Source of the DNA: Marivita sp. XM-24bin2
Lineage (GTDB): Bacteria > Pseudomonadota > Alphaproteobacteria > Rhodobacterales > Rhodobacteraceae
Direction of reading: 5' to 3'
Length of the DNA stretch: 64,000 nt
Assembly (NCBI GenBank): GCA_003149565.1
Contig: QCWH01000003.1
Span: forward strand, 1 to 64,000
Shown: piece by piece, positions 39,619 to 48,577 of the stretch
How positions within the stretch are numbered: the first letter of the stretch is position 1
How the letters are laid out: every line of letters starts with the position of its first letter
The notes under the pieces: model-generated
Told to the model about the DNA's origin: nothing
What the model saw: only the letters and a program-made list of their open reading frames with translations
The model's database searches: none
Program-made: the position numbers and the translations under genes

Positions 39619-40686
39619 ATGGCACTTTCCGCGCGGGATCAGCTGAAATACTGGAGCGTTGCCGCGGTCGTCTTCGCGGTCGTTTTGTGGTTGCTGGGAG
39701 ATGTCCTGCTGCCATTCGTTCTGGGAGGGGCCATCGCGTATTTCCTCGATCCTGTGGCCGACCGTCTGGAACGTTTGGGATTCAGCCGGATCATGGCGAC
39801 GGCGATCATCACCGTCGTCGGTCTGTTGGCCTTTATTCTGCTCTTGCTTTGGGTGATCCCTTCACTGGTCAATCAGGCTCTGGATCTGTTTGACGTCGCC
39901 CCGACGCTTTTCGCCAATCTTCGCGATTTCCTGATCGAACGGTTCCCGGACATCATGGACATGGAAAGCCCGTTGCGGCAGTCCCTCATGTCCATCGGTG
40001 AGACGATCCAGTCACGGGGCGGTGAGTTGCTGAACACTGTGCTCAGCTCGGCTGCGGGCATCATCAACATCGTGATGCTGTTCGTGATTGTGCCGGTGGT
40101 GGCCGTATACCTGCTTCTGGATTGGGACAACATGGTCGCGCGAATTGACGAATTGCTTCCCCGCGATCACGCACCGACCATTCGCAAGCTCGCCTCCGAC
40201 ATTGACCGGACCCTGGCCAGTTTCATCCGGGGCATGGGCACGGTTTGTATCATTCTGGGCACGTATTACGCCGTTGCTCTGATGATGATCGGTCTTCAAT
40301 TCGGCCTGGTTGTCGGTTTCGTGGCAGGTCTTGTGACCTTTATTCCCTATCTTGGCGCTCTGATTGGAGGCGCGCTTGCCATCGGACTGGCCTTGTTCCA
40401 GTTCTGGGGAGACTGGCTGTCCATCGGTTTGGTTGCGGGCGTTTTCGTTTTGGGACAGGTGGTCGAAGGCAATGTGCTCACGCCAAAACTTGTGGGATCG
40501 TCGGTTGGCCTTCACCCTGTCTGGCTCATCCTGGCGTTGTCGATCTTCGGAACGCTCTTTGGCTTCGTCGGAATGCTTGTCGCGGTCCCCGTCGCGGCCT
40601 CTATTGGCGTGATTGCACGCTTTGCCGCGCAACAATACCTTCAAAGCCGCCTGTATCGCGGGCTGAGTGATCGGAACCCGGAATAA
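39619..40686 (+). CDS. AI-2E family permease
   Basis: A 355-residue inner-membrane protein of the AI-2E/PerM family with about eight hydrophobic segments, the first near residues 13-55 and a block in the second half. Signature: 'FVAGLVTFIPYLGALIGGALAIGLALFQF', 'GNVLTPKLVGSSVGLHPVWLILALSIFGTLFGFVGMLVAVPVAA' (read in two parts). Members export small molecules or ions; the substrate is unknown. The next gene starts directly after its stop, and the pair permease-hdaA is common in alphaproteobacteria. Confidence 0.93.
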   Translation: MALSARDQLKYWSVAAVVFAVVLWLLGDVLLPFVLGGAIAYFLDPVADRLERLGFSRIMATAIITVVGLLAFILLLLWVIPSLVNQALDLFDVAPTLFANLRDFLIERFPDIMDMESPLRQSLMSIGETIQSRGGELLNTVLSSAAGIINIVMLFVIVPVVAVYLLLDWDNMVARIDELLPRDHAPTIRKLASDIDRTLASFIRGMGTVCIILGTYYAVALMMIGLQFGLVVGFVAGLVTFIPYLGALIGGALAIGLALFQFWGDWLSIGLVAGVFVLGQVVEGNVLTPKLVGSSVGLHPVWLILALSIFGTLFGFVGMLVAVPVAASIGVIARFAAQQYLQSRLYRGLSDRNPE

Positions 40687-41382
40687 ATGGCCCTTCAGAT
40701 GAAATTCGACATTCCGGCGCGCACCGCGCTGGGACGCGGAGACTTTTACGTCACCCACAGCAATGCTGTCGCTTTGGGAATGGTGGATACCTGGCCGAAC
40801 TGGCCAAATGGCAAACTGGCCCTGGTAGGCCCACATGGGTCCGGAAAGACCCATCTGGCGCATGTCTGGTGTGCCGACTGTGGCGGCCGGCTGATCGCTG
40901 CAAGAGACATAACCGACAAAGACATTCCAACGCTCGCCGACGCGCCGATCTGTGTCGAGGATGTGGAACAGATTGCCGGGCAGCAGCACTTGGAAGAGGC
41001 TCTGTTTCACCTGCACAATATGGTTCTTGCCAATTGTCAATCTTTGTTGCTGACCGCCACGCGACCGCCTTCGGCTTGGGCCATACACCTGCCCGATCTG
41101 GCCAGTCGGATGGCGGGCACCACGGTGGCAAAACTGGCTGCCCCGGACGACATTCTCTTGTCTGCCGTGCTGGCAAAGCTTTTTGCAGATCGACAGATCG
41201 TTCCGATGGCAGATGTGATTCCTTATCTTGTGCGCTGGATGCCACGCTCTTTCGAAGCCGCAGGACAGGTCGTTGCCCATTTGGACACCGAAGCGCTCGG
41301 CACACCCAAGGGTGTTACGCGGGCCCTAGCCCGCACCGCACTGGCCGAGCTTGAATTTCGAGAGGAAACCGCGTCAGACTAG
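40687..41382 (+). CDS. hdaA: DnaA-related AAA+ protein (HdaA-like)
   Basis: A 231-residue protein whose ATG follows the AI-2E stop without gap. It resembles the DnaA ATPase core without a DNA-binding domain: Walker A 'LVGPHGSGKTHLAHVW', Walker B-like 'APICVEDVEQIAG', sensor-like 'LLLTATRPPSAW' and 'LPDLASRMAG'. HdaA binds the sliding clamp and stimulates DnaA ATP hydrolysis after initiation. An N-terminal QMKFDIP (residues 4-10) fits a beta-clamp-binding motif. The symbol is given by family and neighbourhood. Confidence 0.85.
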   Translation: MALQMKFDIPARTALGRGDFYVTHSNAVALGMVDTWPNWPNGKLALVGPHGSGKTHLAHVWCADCGGRLIAARDITDKDIPTLADAPICVEDVEQIAGQQHLEEALFHLHNMVLANCQSLLLTATRPPSAWAIHLPDLASRMAGTTVAKLAAPDDILLSAVLAKLFADRQIVPMADVIPYLVRWMPRSFEAAGQVVAHLDTEALGTPKGVTRALARTALAELEFREETASD

Positions 41383-41409
41383 AGGCTGGACGTGATGTCC
41401 CCGCCATAG

Positions 41410-41427
41410 ACGTCACCAAACCGTCAC
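41410..41427 (+). promoter_or_regulatory. Pho box-like direct repeat upstream of ppk
   Basis: Two 7-mers, ACGTCAC and CCGTCAC, separated by CAAA (11-bp period), 22 nt before the ppk start. This is the geometry of a PhoB site (CTGTCAT-N4-CTGTCAT); each half matches the GTCA core. PhoB control of polyphosphate kinase would be biologically sensible, but the match is only moderate. Confidence 0.45.
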
Positions 41428-41449
41428 GCGTTAGCTGTAAAGGATGCCC

Positions 41450-43624
41450 ATGAACAGCGCCGATTTCCTGCATGCTCCGCGTCCCGAGCCTTCAGAATTA
41501 CCGGAGCTCGATCTGACGGGGCCAGGTCGGTTCTTCAACCGCGAGATGTCATGGCTCGGATTCAATTGGCGCGTGCTCGAGGAAGCCGAAAACCCGCGAG
41601 TGCCTCTGCTTGAGCGGCTGCGCTTTCTTTCGATCTCCGCGACCAACCTGGACGAGTTCTATACCGTCCGCGTGGCCGGTCTGCGTGAACTGGCTCAGGC
41701 CGGGAATGTAACACCGGCAGCGGACGGGCTCACGCCTGCCGAGCAGTTGGTTCTGATCAACGAGGATGCGCGCAACCTAATGGCGTCACAACAGCGCGTG
41801 CTGGCCGATCTGCGCGAGCGGATGGAGGCTGAAGGCATTTCTATCCTCGGACGGGATGACCTTGATGCCGCTGATCTGACGCATCTCGAAGACGTGTTCC
41901 TCAATCAGGTGTTCCCGGTTCTTTCGCCATTGGCCATCGACCCGGCTCACCCCTTTCCGTTCATTGCCAACAACGGCTATTGCCTGGCCCTTCAGTTGGA
42001 GCGGCGTAAGGACAAGACCCCACTGCAAGCACTCTTGCCGATCCCAGCGCAGGTCGCACGCTTCGTGGCCCTCCCGTCGCAAGAGGGTGCAGACCGGTTC
42101 CTTTTTCTCGAAGATGTCCTTCTGCTGCATTTCGACCGGCTATTCCCGGGTTACAAACTACGCGACCATTTTGGGTTCCGCGTGTTGCGCGATAGCGATA
42201 TCGAGGTTGAAGACGAGGCCGAAGACCTGGTGCGCGAATTCGAGGTGGCCCTAAAGCGCCGCCGTCGCGGTGAAGTGGTCCGCCTGACAATATCCGCCGG
42301 CGCGCCGAAAGGCTTGCGGGACATCGTGATGCGGGAACTGCGCGCGCGCGACGATGATGTGATCGAGCTCACAGGCATGATTGGGGTCGCCGACCTGAAG
42401 GAGCTGGTCCTCGACAGCCGTCCTGACCTTCTCTGGCCCAGCTTTACACCGCGCGTGCCCGAACGGGTGCAGGATTTCGACGGCGATATGTTTGCAGCGA
42501 TCAAGCAGAAAGATATGCTGCTTCATCACCCCTATGAGACATTCGACATGGTGGTGCGGTTCCTAGCGCAGGCGGCGCGCGATCCGGACGTTGTCGCGAT
42601 CAAGCAGACGCTCTATCGTACGTCGCGTCAATCGCCCATCGTGGCCGCATTGTGTGAGGCTGCCGAGGATGGCAAGTCTGTTACGGCGCTGGTCGAGTTG
42701 AAAGCCCGTTTCGATGAAGCCGCCAACATCCGCCAGTCTCGGCGTCTCGAACGGGCGGGCGCACACGTGGTCTACGGGTTTCTCGACTGGAAGACCCACG
42801 CCAAGATCTCGGTCGTGGTGCGCCGCGAAGGCGACCGATTGGTGACCTACACCCATTATGGAACCGGCAACTATCACCCGATTACTGCAACGATTTACAC
42901 GGATCTGAGTTTTTTCACCTGCGACGCATCACTTGGACGCGATGCGACCAAGGTGTTCAACTACCTGTCTGGCTACGCCCTGCCCGATGGTCTGGAAAAC
43001 CTGAGCATTTCGCCGCATTCGCTTAAACCAAAAATGCTTGAGATGATTGCCGCAGAAGCGGATCACGCGCGCGCCGGTAAACCAGCGCAAATCTGGCTCA
43101 AGATGAATTCGCTGATTGAACCCGACATGATCGACGCGCTCTATGCCTCGAGTCAGGCTGGGGTTCAGATCGATTGTGTGATCCGGGGCATCTGTGGTCT
43201 GCGTCCGGGTGTGACCGGGCTGAGCGAGAACATCCGCGTCAAATCTATTGTCGGCCGTTTTCTGGAACACTCGCGCATCATCTGTTTCGGCAATGGTCAC
43301 GGCCTGCCTCACAAGAAGGCGCGCGTGTTCATGTCATCTGCCGACTGGATGGGCCGCAACCTTACACGCCGGGTGGAAACGCTCGTCGAGATCGAGAACG
43401 CGACAGTCAAGGCACAGATCGTCAGTCAGATCATGGCCGCAAACCTTGCTGATGTGGCGCAAAGCTGGATCATGCAACCGGATGGCCGTTTCGAACGCGC
43501 AACATGGGAAGACGGCGCTTTCGCGTTTAATTGCCATCGCTTCTTTATGGAAAACCCGTCGCTTTCGGGACGGGGATCAGCAGGCGCCTCAGACGTTCCA
43601 AAATTGACCCACACAGAAGAGTGA
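41450..43624 (+). CDS. ppk1: Polyphosphate kinase 1
   Basis: A 724-residue membrane-associated enzyme polymerising the gamma phosphate of ATP into polyphosphate. ATG 41450 is preferred over 41444 because AAAGG is then 7 nt upstream. Family blocks: 'RFFNREMSWLGFNWRVLEEA', 'RLRFLSISATNLDEFYTVRVAGL', 'LLHHPYETFDMVVRFLAQAARDP', 'ALVELKARFDEAANI' and 'HVVYGFLDWKTHAKISVVVRRE', the last containing the autophosphorylated His; the second His is in 'RFLEHSRIICFGNG'. The catalytic PLD-like domains are complete. ppx, its frequent partner, is separated from it by a panE-like gene on the other strand. Confidence 0.97.
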   Translation: MNSADFLHAPRPEPSELPELDLTGPGRFFNREMSWLGFNWRVLEEAENPRVPLLERLRFLSISATNLDEFYTVRVAGLRELAQAGNVTPAADGLTPAEQLVLINEDARNLMASQQRVLADLRERMEAEGISILGRDDLDAADLTHLEDVFLNQVFPVLSPLAIDPAHPFPFIANNGYCLALQLERRKDKTPLQALLPIPAQVARFVALPSQEGADRFLFLEDVLLLHFDRLFPGYKLRDHFGFRVLRDSDIEVEDEAEDLVREFEVALKRRRRGEVVRLTISAGAPKGLRDIVMRELRARDDDVIELTGMIGVADLKELVLDSRPDLLWPSFTPRVPERVQDFDGDMFAAIKQKDMLLHHPYETFDMVVRFLAQAARDPDVVAIKQTLYRTSRQSPIVAALCEAAEDGKSVTALVELKARFDEAANIRQSRRLERAGAHVVYGFLDWKTHAKISVVVRREGDRLVTYTHYGTGNYHPITATIYTDLSFFTCDASLGRDATKVFNYLSGYALPDGLENLSISPHSLKPKMLEMIAAEADHARAGKPAQIWLKMNSLIEPDMIDALYASSQAGVQIDCVIRGICGLRPGVTGLSENIRVKSIVGRFLEHSRIICFGNGHGLPHKKARVFMSSADWMGRNLTRRVETLVEIENATVKAQIVSQIMAANLADVAQSWIMQPDGRFERATWEDGAFAFNCHRFFMENPSLSGRGSAGASDVPKLTHTEE

Positions 43625-43651
43625 CTGGGCAAAGTTGTTTGAATACCGACG

Positions 43652-44569
43652 TCAGCGGCCGCGTTTGTGTGGCAGCAAGACGGCATAAAGCGCGCTGTTG
43701 ACGGGCGCATCCATGCCCACCTCTGCCGCCAGCCGCACCGCAGCGCCAGACACCCAGTCAATCTCCAATGGCCGGCCGTGCTCGAGGTCAATGGCCGTTG
43801 ACGCCCGTGCCTGCGGCGGAAATGCCATCATGCTCGACCAAACCTGCTCTTCGATATCCGCATCCAGCGCCACACCATGCGCGCGGCCAATACGGGCCGT
43901 TTCCGAGACGGCGCTTTTGAACAAGCTCGCCAACTCCGGGATGCTGCGAATGTCGCCAACAGTACAGCGCCCGGCCGCCGTAACACCTGAGAGGGCAGCA
44001 AACAGCACGAATTTGGACCACAACTCTTTATCTATGTCCTGACGATCGGGTGCAGAGGAACCAGATGCATTGATCGCGTCGCGAAGCGCCTCAATCCGAG
44101 CCGAAGACCGGTTGTCGCGTTCGGCAAAGATGAAGGAATGAAAGTCTCCGGTTTGCTTGATCACTCCGGGGGCCGAAATGGTGGTCGATATCCATGCAAC
44201 GCCGTTCGCCACGGATTGTACTGGTAAGATCTGGGCCAGCCGTTCGGCTGCTTCGACCCCATTCAGAAATGGCACCACAACCGTATCCGGGCCGATCATA
44301 GGCAGGCAAGTCTTCGCCGCCGCGCCAAGCGCATCGCCTTTGACACCAAAGATGATCGCATCAACTGGACCGACGTCGTCCGTGGAGTCTGTCGCCAAGG
44401 CTGGATGTACGATTTCCGTCCCCGTCTCGCTTTGCAACTGCAACCCTTGCGCCCGTATCGCTTCGAGGTGCGCGCCGCGTGCGATGGTGATCACCTCGTG
44501 GCCGGCATTTGCAAGTTTGACAGCCAGGAACCCGCCAATCCCACCGGTTCCAACGGTTGCAATTCGCAT
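43652..44569 (-). CDS. Ketopantoate reductase-family oxidoreductase
   Basis: A 305-residue NADPH enzyme of the PanE/ApbA family. AAAGGG before ATG 44569 sets the start. The Rossmann motif is 'MRIATVGTGGIGGFLAVKLANAGHEV' (G-T-G-G-I-G), followed by 'VDAIIFGVKGDALGAAAK', 'PFLNGVEAAERL', 'KELWSKFVLFAALSGVTAAGR' with the catalytic Lys, and a C-terminal helical domain with 'HGRPLEIDWVSGAAV'. It may be true 2-dehydropantoate 2-reductase or a relative with another substrate. It is inserted on the opposite strand between ppk and ppx. Confidence 0.88.
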   Translation of the reverse strand: MRIATVGTGGIGGFLAVKLANAGHEVITIARGAHLEAIRAQGLQLQSETGTEIVHPALATDSTDDVGPVDAIIFGVKGDALGAAAKTCLPMIGPDTVVVPFLNGVEAAERLAQILPVQSVANGVAWISTTISAPGVIKQTGDFHSFIFAERDNRSSARIEALRDAINASGSSAPDRQDIDKELWSKFVLFAALSGVTAAGRCTVGDIRSIPELASLFKSAVSETARIGRAHGVALDADIEEQVWSSMMAFPPQARASTAIDLEHGRPLEIDWVSGAAVRLAAEVGMDAPVNSALYAVLLPHKRGR

Positions 44570-44638
44570 TTCAAAGCCCTTTCTGATCGTGTCATCCACT
44601 GCCCAACGTAGCTTCAGCATTGGTGGAAACACCACAAG

Positions 44639-44718
44639 CTGCAAGGGGCATTTCCGCAATTTGCAACCGCCTTGCAAAAGTCTGCAACGCGTTGCAATGC
44701 CGTTGCAAAAGACTGCAA
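44639..44718. promoter_or_regulatory. Helically phased TGCAA array between panE and ppx
   Basis: Seven TGCAA words start at 44640, 44662, 44673, 44683, 44693, 44704 and 44714 (steps 22, 11, 10, 10, 11, 10). Four are TTGCAA palindromes, and TTGCAAAAG(T/A)CTGCAACG occurs twice. The array is 71-149 bp upstream of panE and about 124-203 bp upstream of ppx. The 10-11 bp step places all words on one DNA face, fitting cooperative binding of a regulator; it is not a multiple of three, so it is not coding. Confidence 0.65.
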
Positions 44719-44841
44719 CGGAAGCCAAGCCCTGTAGCACAGCACCGCGCAAATCGCCGCTGTGCCGCGGAAAGCGCGGCTGGTTTCTTGACCTTGGCAG
44801 CGGGCTTTGTCACGGTGCGCGCAGTCTGACCGGGAGGCCGT

Positions 44842-46389
44842 ATGGACAGCAGAGCAGAGCCCGAACACGATCCGCACGGCATGTTCGGGCACCCCCTGTT
44901 CGACGACCCCAAGGCGCGCGCACTAAGCCGTGTCGGCGTTGTCGATATTGGTTCCAACTCGGTCCGCCTTGTCGTGTTTGACGGCGCGGCACGCTCGCCA
45001 GCCTATTTCTACAACGAAAAACTCATGTGTGCGCTGGGTGCCGGCATGTCCGAAACTCGGCGCTTGAACCCAGCCGGACGTAAGCGCGCTTTGCAAGCGC
45101 TCAAGCGGTTTCAGGCGCTTGCGGACGGGATGAACCTGCCCCCGCTGACGGTTGTCGCCACTGCCGCTGTCCGCGAGGCCGAAGATGGGCCCGAGTTTCA
45201 GGAAGACGTGCTGCGCGAAACCGGACTGCGGATTTGGGTGATCGGCGGCGAAGAAGAGGCGCGGCTGTCCGCGCAGGGTGTGCTTCTGGGCTGGCCAGGA
45301 AGCTATGGGCTAGTCTGCGATATCGGCGGCTCGTCTATGGAACTGGCCGAAATCTCAGACGGGCGTGTTGGACGTCGTATCAGCTCGAACCTTGGGCCCC
45401 TGAAACTGCGCGACATTCAAGGTGGGCAGAAAGGCCGGGATGCGCATATCAAAAAGGTCATGTCCAAGCTCGTCGACCACATGGGGGCACAGCGCGACCG
45501 TTTGTTCCTTGTCGGTGGGTCATGGCGTGCGATTGCCCGGATCGACATGCATCGCCGGGGGTATCCGCTGCATGTTCTGCATGAATACCGGATGGACAAG
45601 AAATCCGTCAGCCAGACAGTGAAGTTCATCAAAGCAAGCGACCTGGAGGAACTGCGCCAGGCCTGCGGTGTCTCGAATGCACGGATGGAGTTGGTGCCCT
45701 ACGCTGCCGAGGTTCTCAAACGGTTGGTGCAGACCTTCAAACCCAAAGACATTGCGATTTCGAGCTATGGTATCCGCGAAGGTCTGCTCTATGAACAGAT
45801 GCCGCAGGATTTGCGCGAACGGGATCCGCTGATTGAAGCCTGCCGCTTTGCGGAGGCCAAAGATGCTCGCCTGCCCGGTTTCGGCAAAAAGCTGTTCCGT
45901 TTCGTGACGCCTCTGTTTTCGGCCGTCGACAAACCACGCACACGATTGATCAAGGCCGCTTGCCTTTTGCACGATGTCAGTTGGCGAGCGCACCCTGACT
46001 ACCGCGCCGAAACGTGCTTTGACAACGCCACCCGCGCCAACCTTGGCGGGCTCAAACATTCCGAACGGGTGTTTCTGGGACTGGCATTGCTGCACCGCTA
46101 CAAGAACAAACGCGAAGGCACGCGGTTCGAGGAGCTGGAAGGCCTGTTATCCGAGAAAGCGACACAAGAGGCCGAGGTGCTTGGCAAGGCACTTCGGTTT
46201 GGGTCGATGCTCTGGATGTCGGATGCCAGTGCCGACGGCACGGCGCTGGAATGGAAGCCACGCAAAAAGCTACTCCGCCTCAAGCTGACACGAGAGTCGG
46301 TGCCGCTTTATGGCGAGGTCGCCGAGGCGCGCTTCCTCTCGCTTGCGACATCCTTGGGCGCTGAGACGGAAGTTGTGGTCAAGCGGTAG
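44842..46389 (+). CDS. ppx: Exopolyphosphatase (Ppx/GppA family)
   Basis: A 515-residue enzyme hydrolysing polyphosphate ends or pppGpp. GGGAGG precedes ATG 44842. ASKHA fold motifs: 'VGVVDIGSNSVRLVVFDG' (phosphate loop 1), 'VVATAAVREAEDG', 'VIGGEEEARLSAQGVLLG' with the catalytic Glu, 'LVCDIGGSSMELAEI' (phosphate loop 2) and 'LVGGSWRAIARIDM'. The C-terminal HD-like domain ('KAACLLHDVSWRAHPDYR') is present. Activity on pppGpp versus polyphosphate cannot be told apart by sequence. Confidence 0.93.
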   Translation: MDSRAEPEHDPHGMFGHPLFDDPKARALSRVGVVDIGSNSVRLVVFDGAARSPAYFYNEKLMCALGAGMSETRRLNPAGRKRALQALKRFQALADGMNLPPLTVVATAAVREAEDGPEFQEDVLRETGLRIWVIGGEEEARLSAQGVLLGWPGSYGLVCDIGGSSMELAEISDGRVGRRISSNLGPLKLRDIQGGQKGRDAHIKKVMSKLVDHMGAQRDRLFLVGGSWRAIARIDMHRRGYPLHVLHEYRMDKKSVSQTVKFIKASDLEELRQACGVSNARMELVPYAAEVLKRLVQTFKPKDIAISSYGIREGLLYEQMPQDLRERDPLIEACRFAEAKDARLPGFGKKLFRFVTPLFSAVDKPRTRLIKAACLLHDVSWRAHPDYRAETCFDNATRANLGGLKHSERVFLGLALLHRYKNKREGTRFEELEGLLSEKATQEAEVLGKALRFGSMLWMSDASADGTALEWKPRKKLLRLKLTRESVPLYGEVAEARFLSLATSLGAETEVVVKR

Positions 46390-46431
46390 CCAACGCGTCT
46401 GCCCGTTTCGGTCGATAAACCCGCCCCGCGA

Positions 46432-47730
46432 TCACAGGTCTGGCCCACCCTGCTCAACGAGCTTGCGAATCCGGTGGATAGCCAACCAGACCAAGAGCAC
46501 GACGGGAATGGTCACAAGTGCTGTGATTGCCCCCTTGCTGATCCCGATCAGGGCTGCAACAGGATAAAGCAGATAGCCGGCCAACGACACCGCGTAGTAG
46601 CTGATCGCGACGACCGAGAGCCCCTCTACTGTTTTCTGCAGACGCAGTTGCATGTCTGCACGTTGGTTCATGCTTTCCAGAAGCTGCTGGTTCTGAGCGG
46701 AGCGTGCCACCTCGACCCGGGTGCGGAGAAGATCACCGGCCCGCACTGCCCGGGCAGCCATTGCAGAAAGACGCTTTTCAGCCGATTTCACCGTGCGCAT
46801 CGCCGGATCGTAGCGGCGTGTCATGAATTCCGCGAAGGTCTGACGCCCGTCGAACCTTTCTTCTCGCAAAACCTTTATGCGTTGCTCGACAATGGCCTCA
46901 TAGGCACCTGTGGCACCGAACCGGAAGGAGGTTTGCGCCGACAGGCTTTCGAGTTCCGCTGAGACGGCAAGCAGCGCTTTAAGACGGTCTTCTTCCTGCC
47001 CATCGCCTTGGGTCATTGCGGCCATCAGACGGTTGAGTTCGTTGTCGATCTCTCCCATGCGCGGCCCCAGTTCCCGCACACGCGTGAAGCCCAGCATGGA
47101 CATCGTCTTGTAAGTCTCGATTTCGCACAATCTTTGCACGATACGACCCACGCGGCGTCTACCGATCCCAGGGCTTACAAAGCAACCAAAGCGCAGGTGC
47201 CCTGCGGGGTCGATGCGAAAATCGCCTGCCACAATAGCCTCGTCATCGATTACACGGCTTACCGCCAGACTTTCAGGCACAAACCAGTCCGATAGAAGCT
47301 GAGAGATTTTGGCTTCCTCCGGGCGCTCTTCGACACGGATCAGCGCAGAGGTGATCCGTACGCCGGGCGCGGAGGCCAGCCAACTTTCAGGGAACACATC
47401 CATATCCGCCGGATCGAAAGGTCGGTCGGAGACACCGTTGAGAAACACCGTGTAGGTGACAAATTCGGTGTGCTGCTCCCACTTCAGCGTGTGCTGCCCA
47501 ATCTGACCCGAGAAATGTGTGGCTCCCGGTTGAGGGTGCGCCGTGCCGTAGCGATCCAACAGGGACTTCAAGTGATCAAGATCAAGAGACTTGTCCCGCG
47601 CTGCCGCTGCTTTCGGTTTTTTCAGAGCAAGATAGACCGCCCGACAGGGGGCTTCGAGCGATGGAAACGGACGCGCGTGCAATTCGTTTGAAAGAGCATA
47701 GCGCAGGGGGTGATCTTCAATGGGAGGCAT
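46432..47730 (-). CDS. DUF3422 family membrane protein
   Basis: A 432-residue protein starting MPPIEDHPLRYALSNELHARPFP, the DUF3422 hallmark. The bulk is soluble with 'SGQIGQHTLKWEQHTEFVTYT' and an alpha-helical middle with coiled-coil character; the C-terminus has two close membrane segments ('VVAISYYAVSLAGYLLYPVAAL' and 'ALVTIPVVLLVWLAIHRI'). The function is unknown; the family is common in proteobacteria. It is divergent from the flavodoxin gene. Confidence 0.92.
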   Translation of the reverse strand: MPPIEDHPLRYALSNELHARPFPSLEAPCRAVYLALKKPKAAAARDKSLDLDHLKSLLDRYGTAHPQPGATHFSGQIGQHTLKWEQHTEFVTYTVFLNGVSDRPFDPADMDVFPESWLASAPGVRITSALIRVEERPEEAKISQLLSDWFVPESLAVSRVIDDEAIVAGDFRIDPAGHLRFGCFVSPGIGRRRVGRIVQRLCEIETYKTMSMLGFTRVRELGPRMGEIDNELNRLMAAMTQGDGQEEDRLKALLAVSAELESLSAQTSFRFGATGAYEAIVEQRIKVLREERFDGRQTFAEFMTRRYDPAMRTVKSAEKRLSAMAARAVRAGDLLRTRVEVARSAQNQQLLESMNQRADMQLRLQKTVEGLSVVAISYYAVSLAGYLLYPVAALIGISKGAITALVTIPVVLLVWLAIHRIRKLVEQGGPDL

Positions 47731-47802
47731 GGGTCAGTCTTTCAGAGTCGCCAAAGATTTAGGCCTGCGCTTTTAGCAAGTAAAGGAAATTTCCTGATAT
47801 TT

Positions 47803-47829
47803 CAGTATTTTACCAGTATCCAACAGTAT
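47803..47829. promoter_or_regulatory. Three phased CAGTAT repeats
   Basis: CAGTAT occurs at 47803-47808, 47814-47819 and 47824-47829, spaced 11 and 10 bp, in an AT-rich stretch between the divergent DUF3422 and flavodoxin genes. A GGAAATTTCC palindrome lies just before (about 47785-47794). Direct repeats at this step are typical of OmpR/PhoB-family sites; the regulator is unknown. Confidence 0.4.
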
Positions 47830-48019
47830 GCCGATTGCATTCCGCATCGCCTGACAACTGACCGCCCAAGGATCAGGCAATAGTGAAATGAACTGCAGAT
47901 CAATGATCTCAAACGGATTTTTGCGTCAGGTCAACGCCGAAACCGGCCGGACGCGGTAAACTTTGAAGGATTCAGCGGACATGAACCGCTGTGGCAGTTC
48001 GGCAGCAAGGAGATGACGT

Positions 48020-48556
48020 ATGAAACTGTTCATTGGCTATGCCAGCACGGAGGGTCAGACACAGAAAATCGCGCGTCATATCGCGGACTACTTGGTGGAT
48101 CATGGGCATAGCGTTGAATTGATGGCGCTGGCAGACGCAGGCCCCATCGCTCTCTCTCGTTTTGATGCAGCGATCCTAGGCGCCTCGGTCCATGTGGGAC
48201 ACTATCAGAAAGTCCTGTCCGAATTCGCGGACACTTATGCCGACGGATTGAATGCAATGCCCACAATGTTTCTTTCAGTGTCGCTTGCGGCAGCCGGACA
48301 TGACGCAGAGGACTGGCGCGCTCTGGACACGATCATAAGCGACGTCTCGGATGCAACCGGACGGACACCGGGAAAGGTGCTGCAGGTCGCGGGGGCGTAT
48401 ACACCCTCTCAGTACGACGTGTTCCGCCGATTTGTCATGCGGCGGATTATTGCGGCCAAGGATCCAGAGGCCGATCTGGACTGGGACAAGGAATACACCG
48501 ACTGGGAGGCGCTGGATGCGGAGACCGACGGGTGGCTTTCTCAAGCTTCGATCTGA
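48020..48556 (+). CDS. Flavodoxin-domain protein (HemG-like)
   Basis: A 178-residue protein with the flavodoxin fold: FMN phosphate loop 'IGYASTEGQTQKIARHIADYL', 'AILGASVHVGHYQKVLSEF' and 'MFLSVSLAAAGHD'. Similarity is to HemG, the menaquinone-linked protoporphyrinogen oxidase, by length and by 'GASVHVGHY'. The C-terminus ends with 'KEYTDWEAL', also HemG-like. Whether it oxidises protoporphyrinogen in an organism that uses ubiquinone is uncertain. AAGGAG lies 7 nt before ATG. It converges on pntB across a terminator. Confidence 0.82.
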   Translation: MKLFIGYASTEGQTQKIARHIADYLVDHGHSVELMALADAGPIALSRFDAAILGASVHVGHYQKVLSEFADTYADGLNAMPTMFLSVSLAAAGHDAEDWRALDTIISDVSDATGRTPGKVLQVAGAYTPSQYDVFRRFVMRRIIAAKDPEADLDWDKEYTDWEALDAETDGWLSQASI

Positions 48557-48577
48557 CCGGACGGCGCAACAAAAAAA

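Noticed and set aside
44639..44718. TGCAA array as part of a coding repeat
   Set aside because: The 10-11 bp period is not a multiple of three, and no family-like frame crosses it.
47731..48019. FNR-type site or small ORFs before the flavodoxin gene
   Set aside because: GATCAATGATC does not fit TTGAT-N4-ATCAA, and the small frames lack ribosome binding sites.
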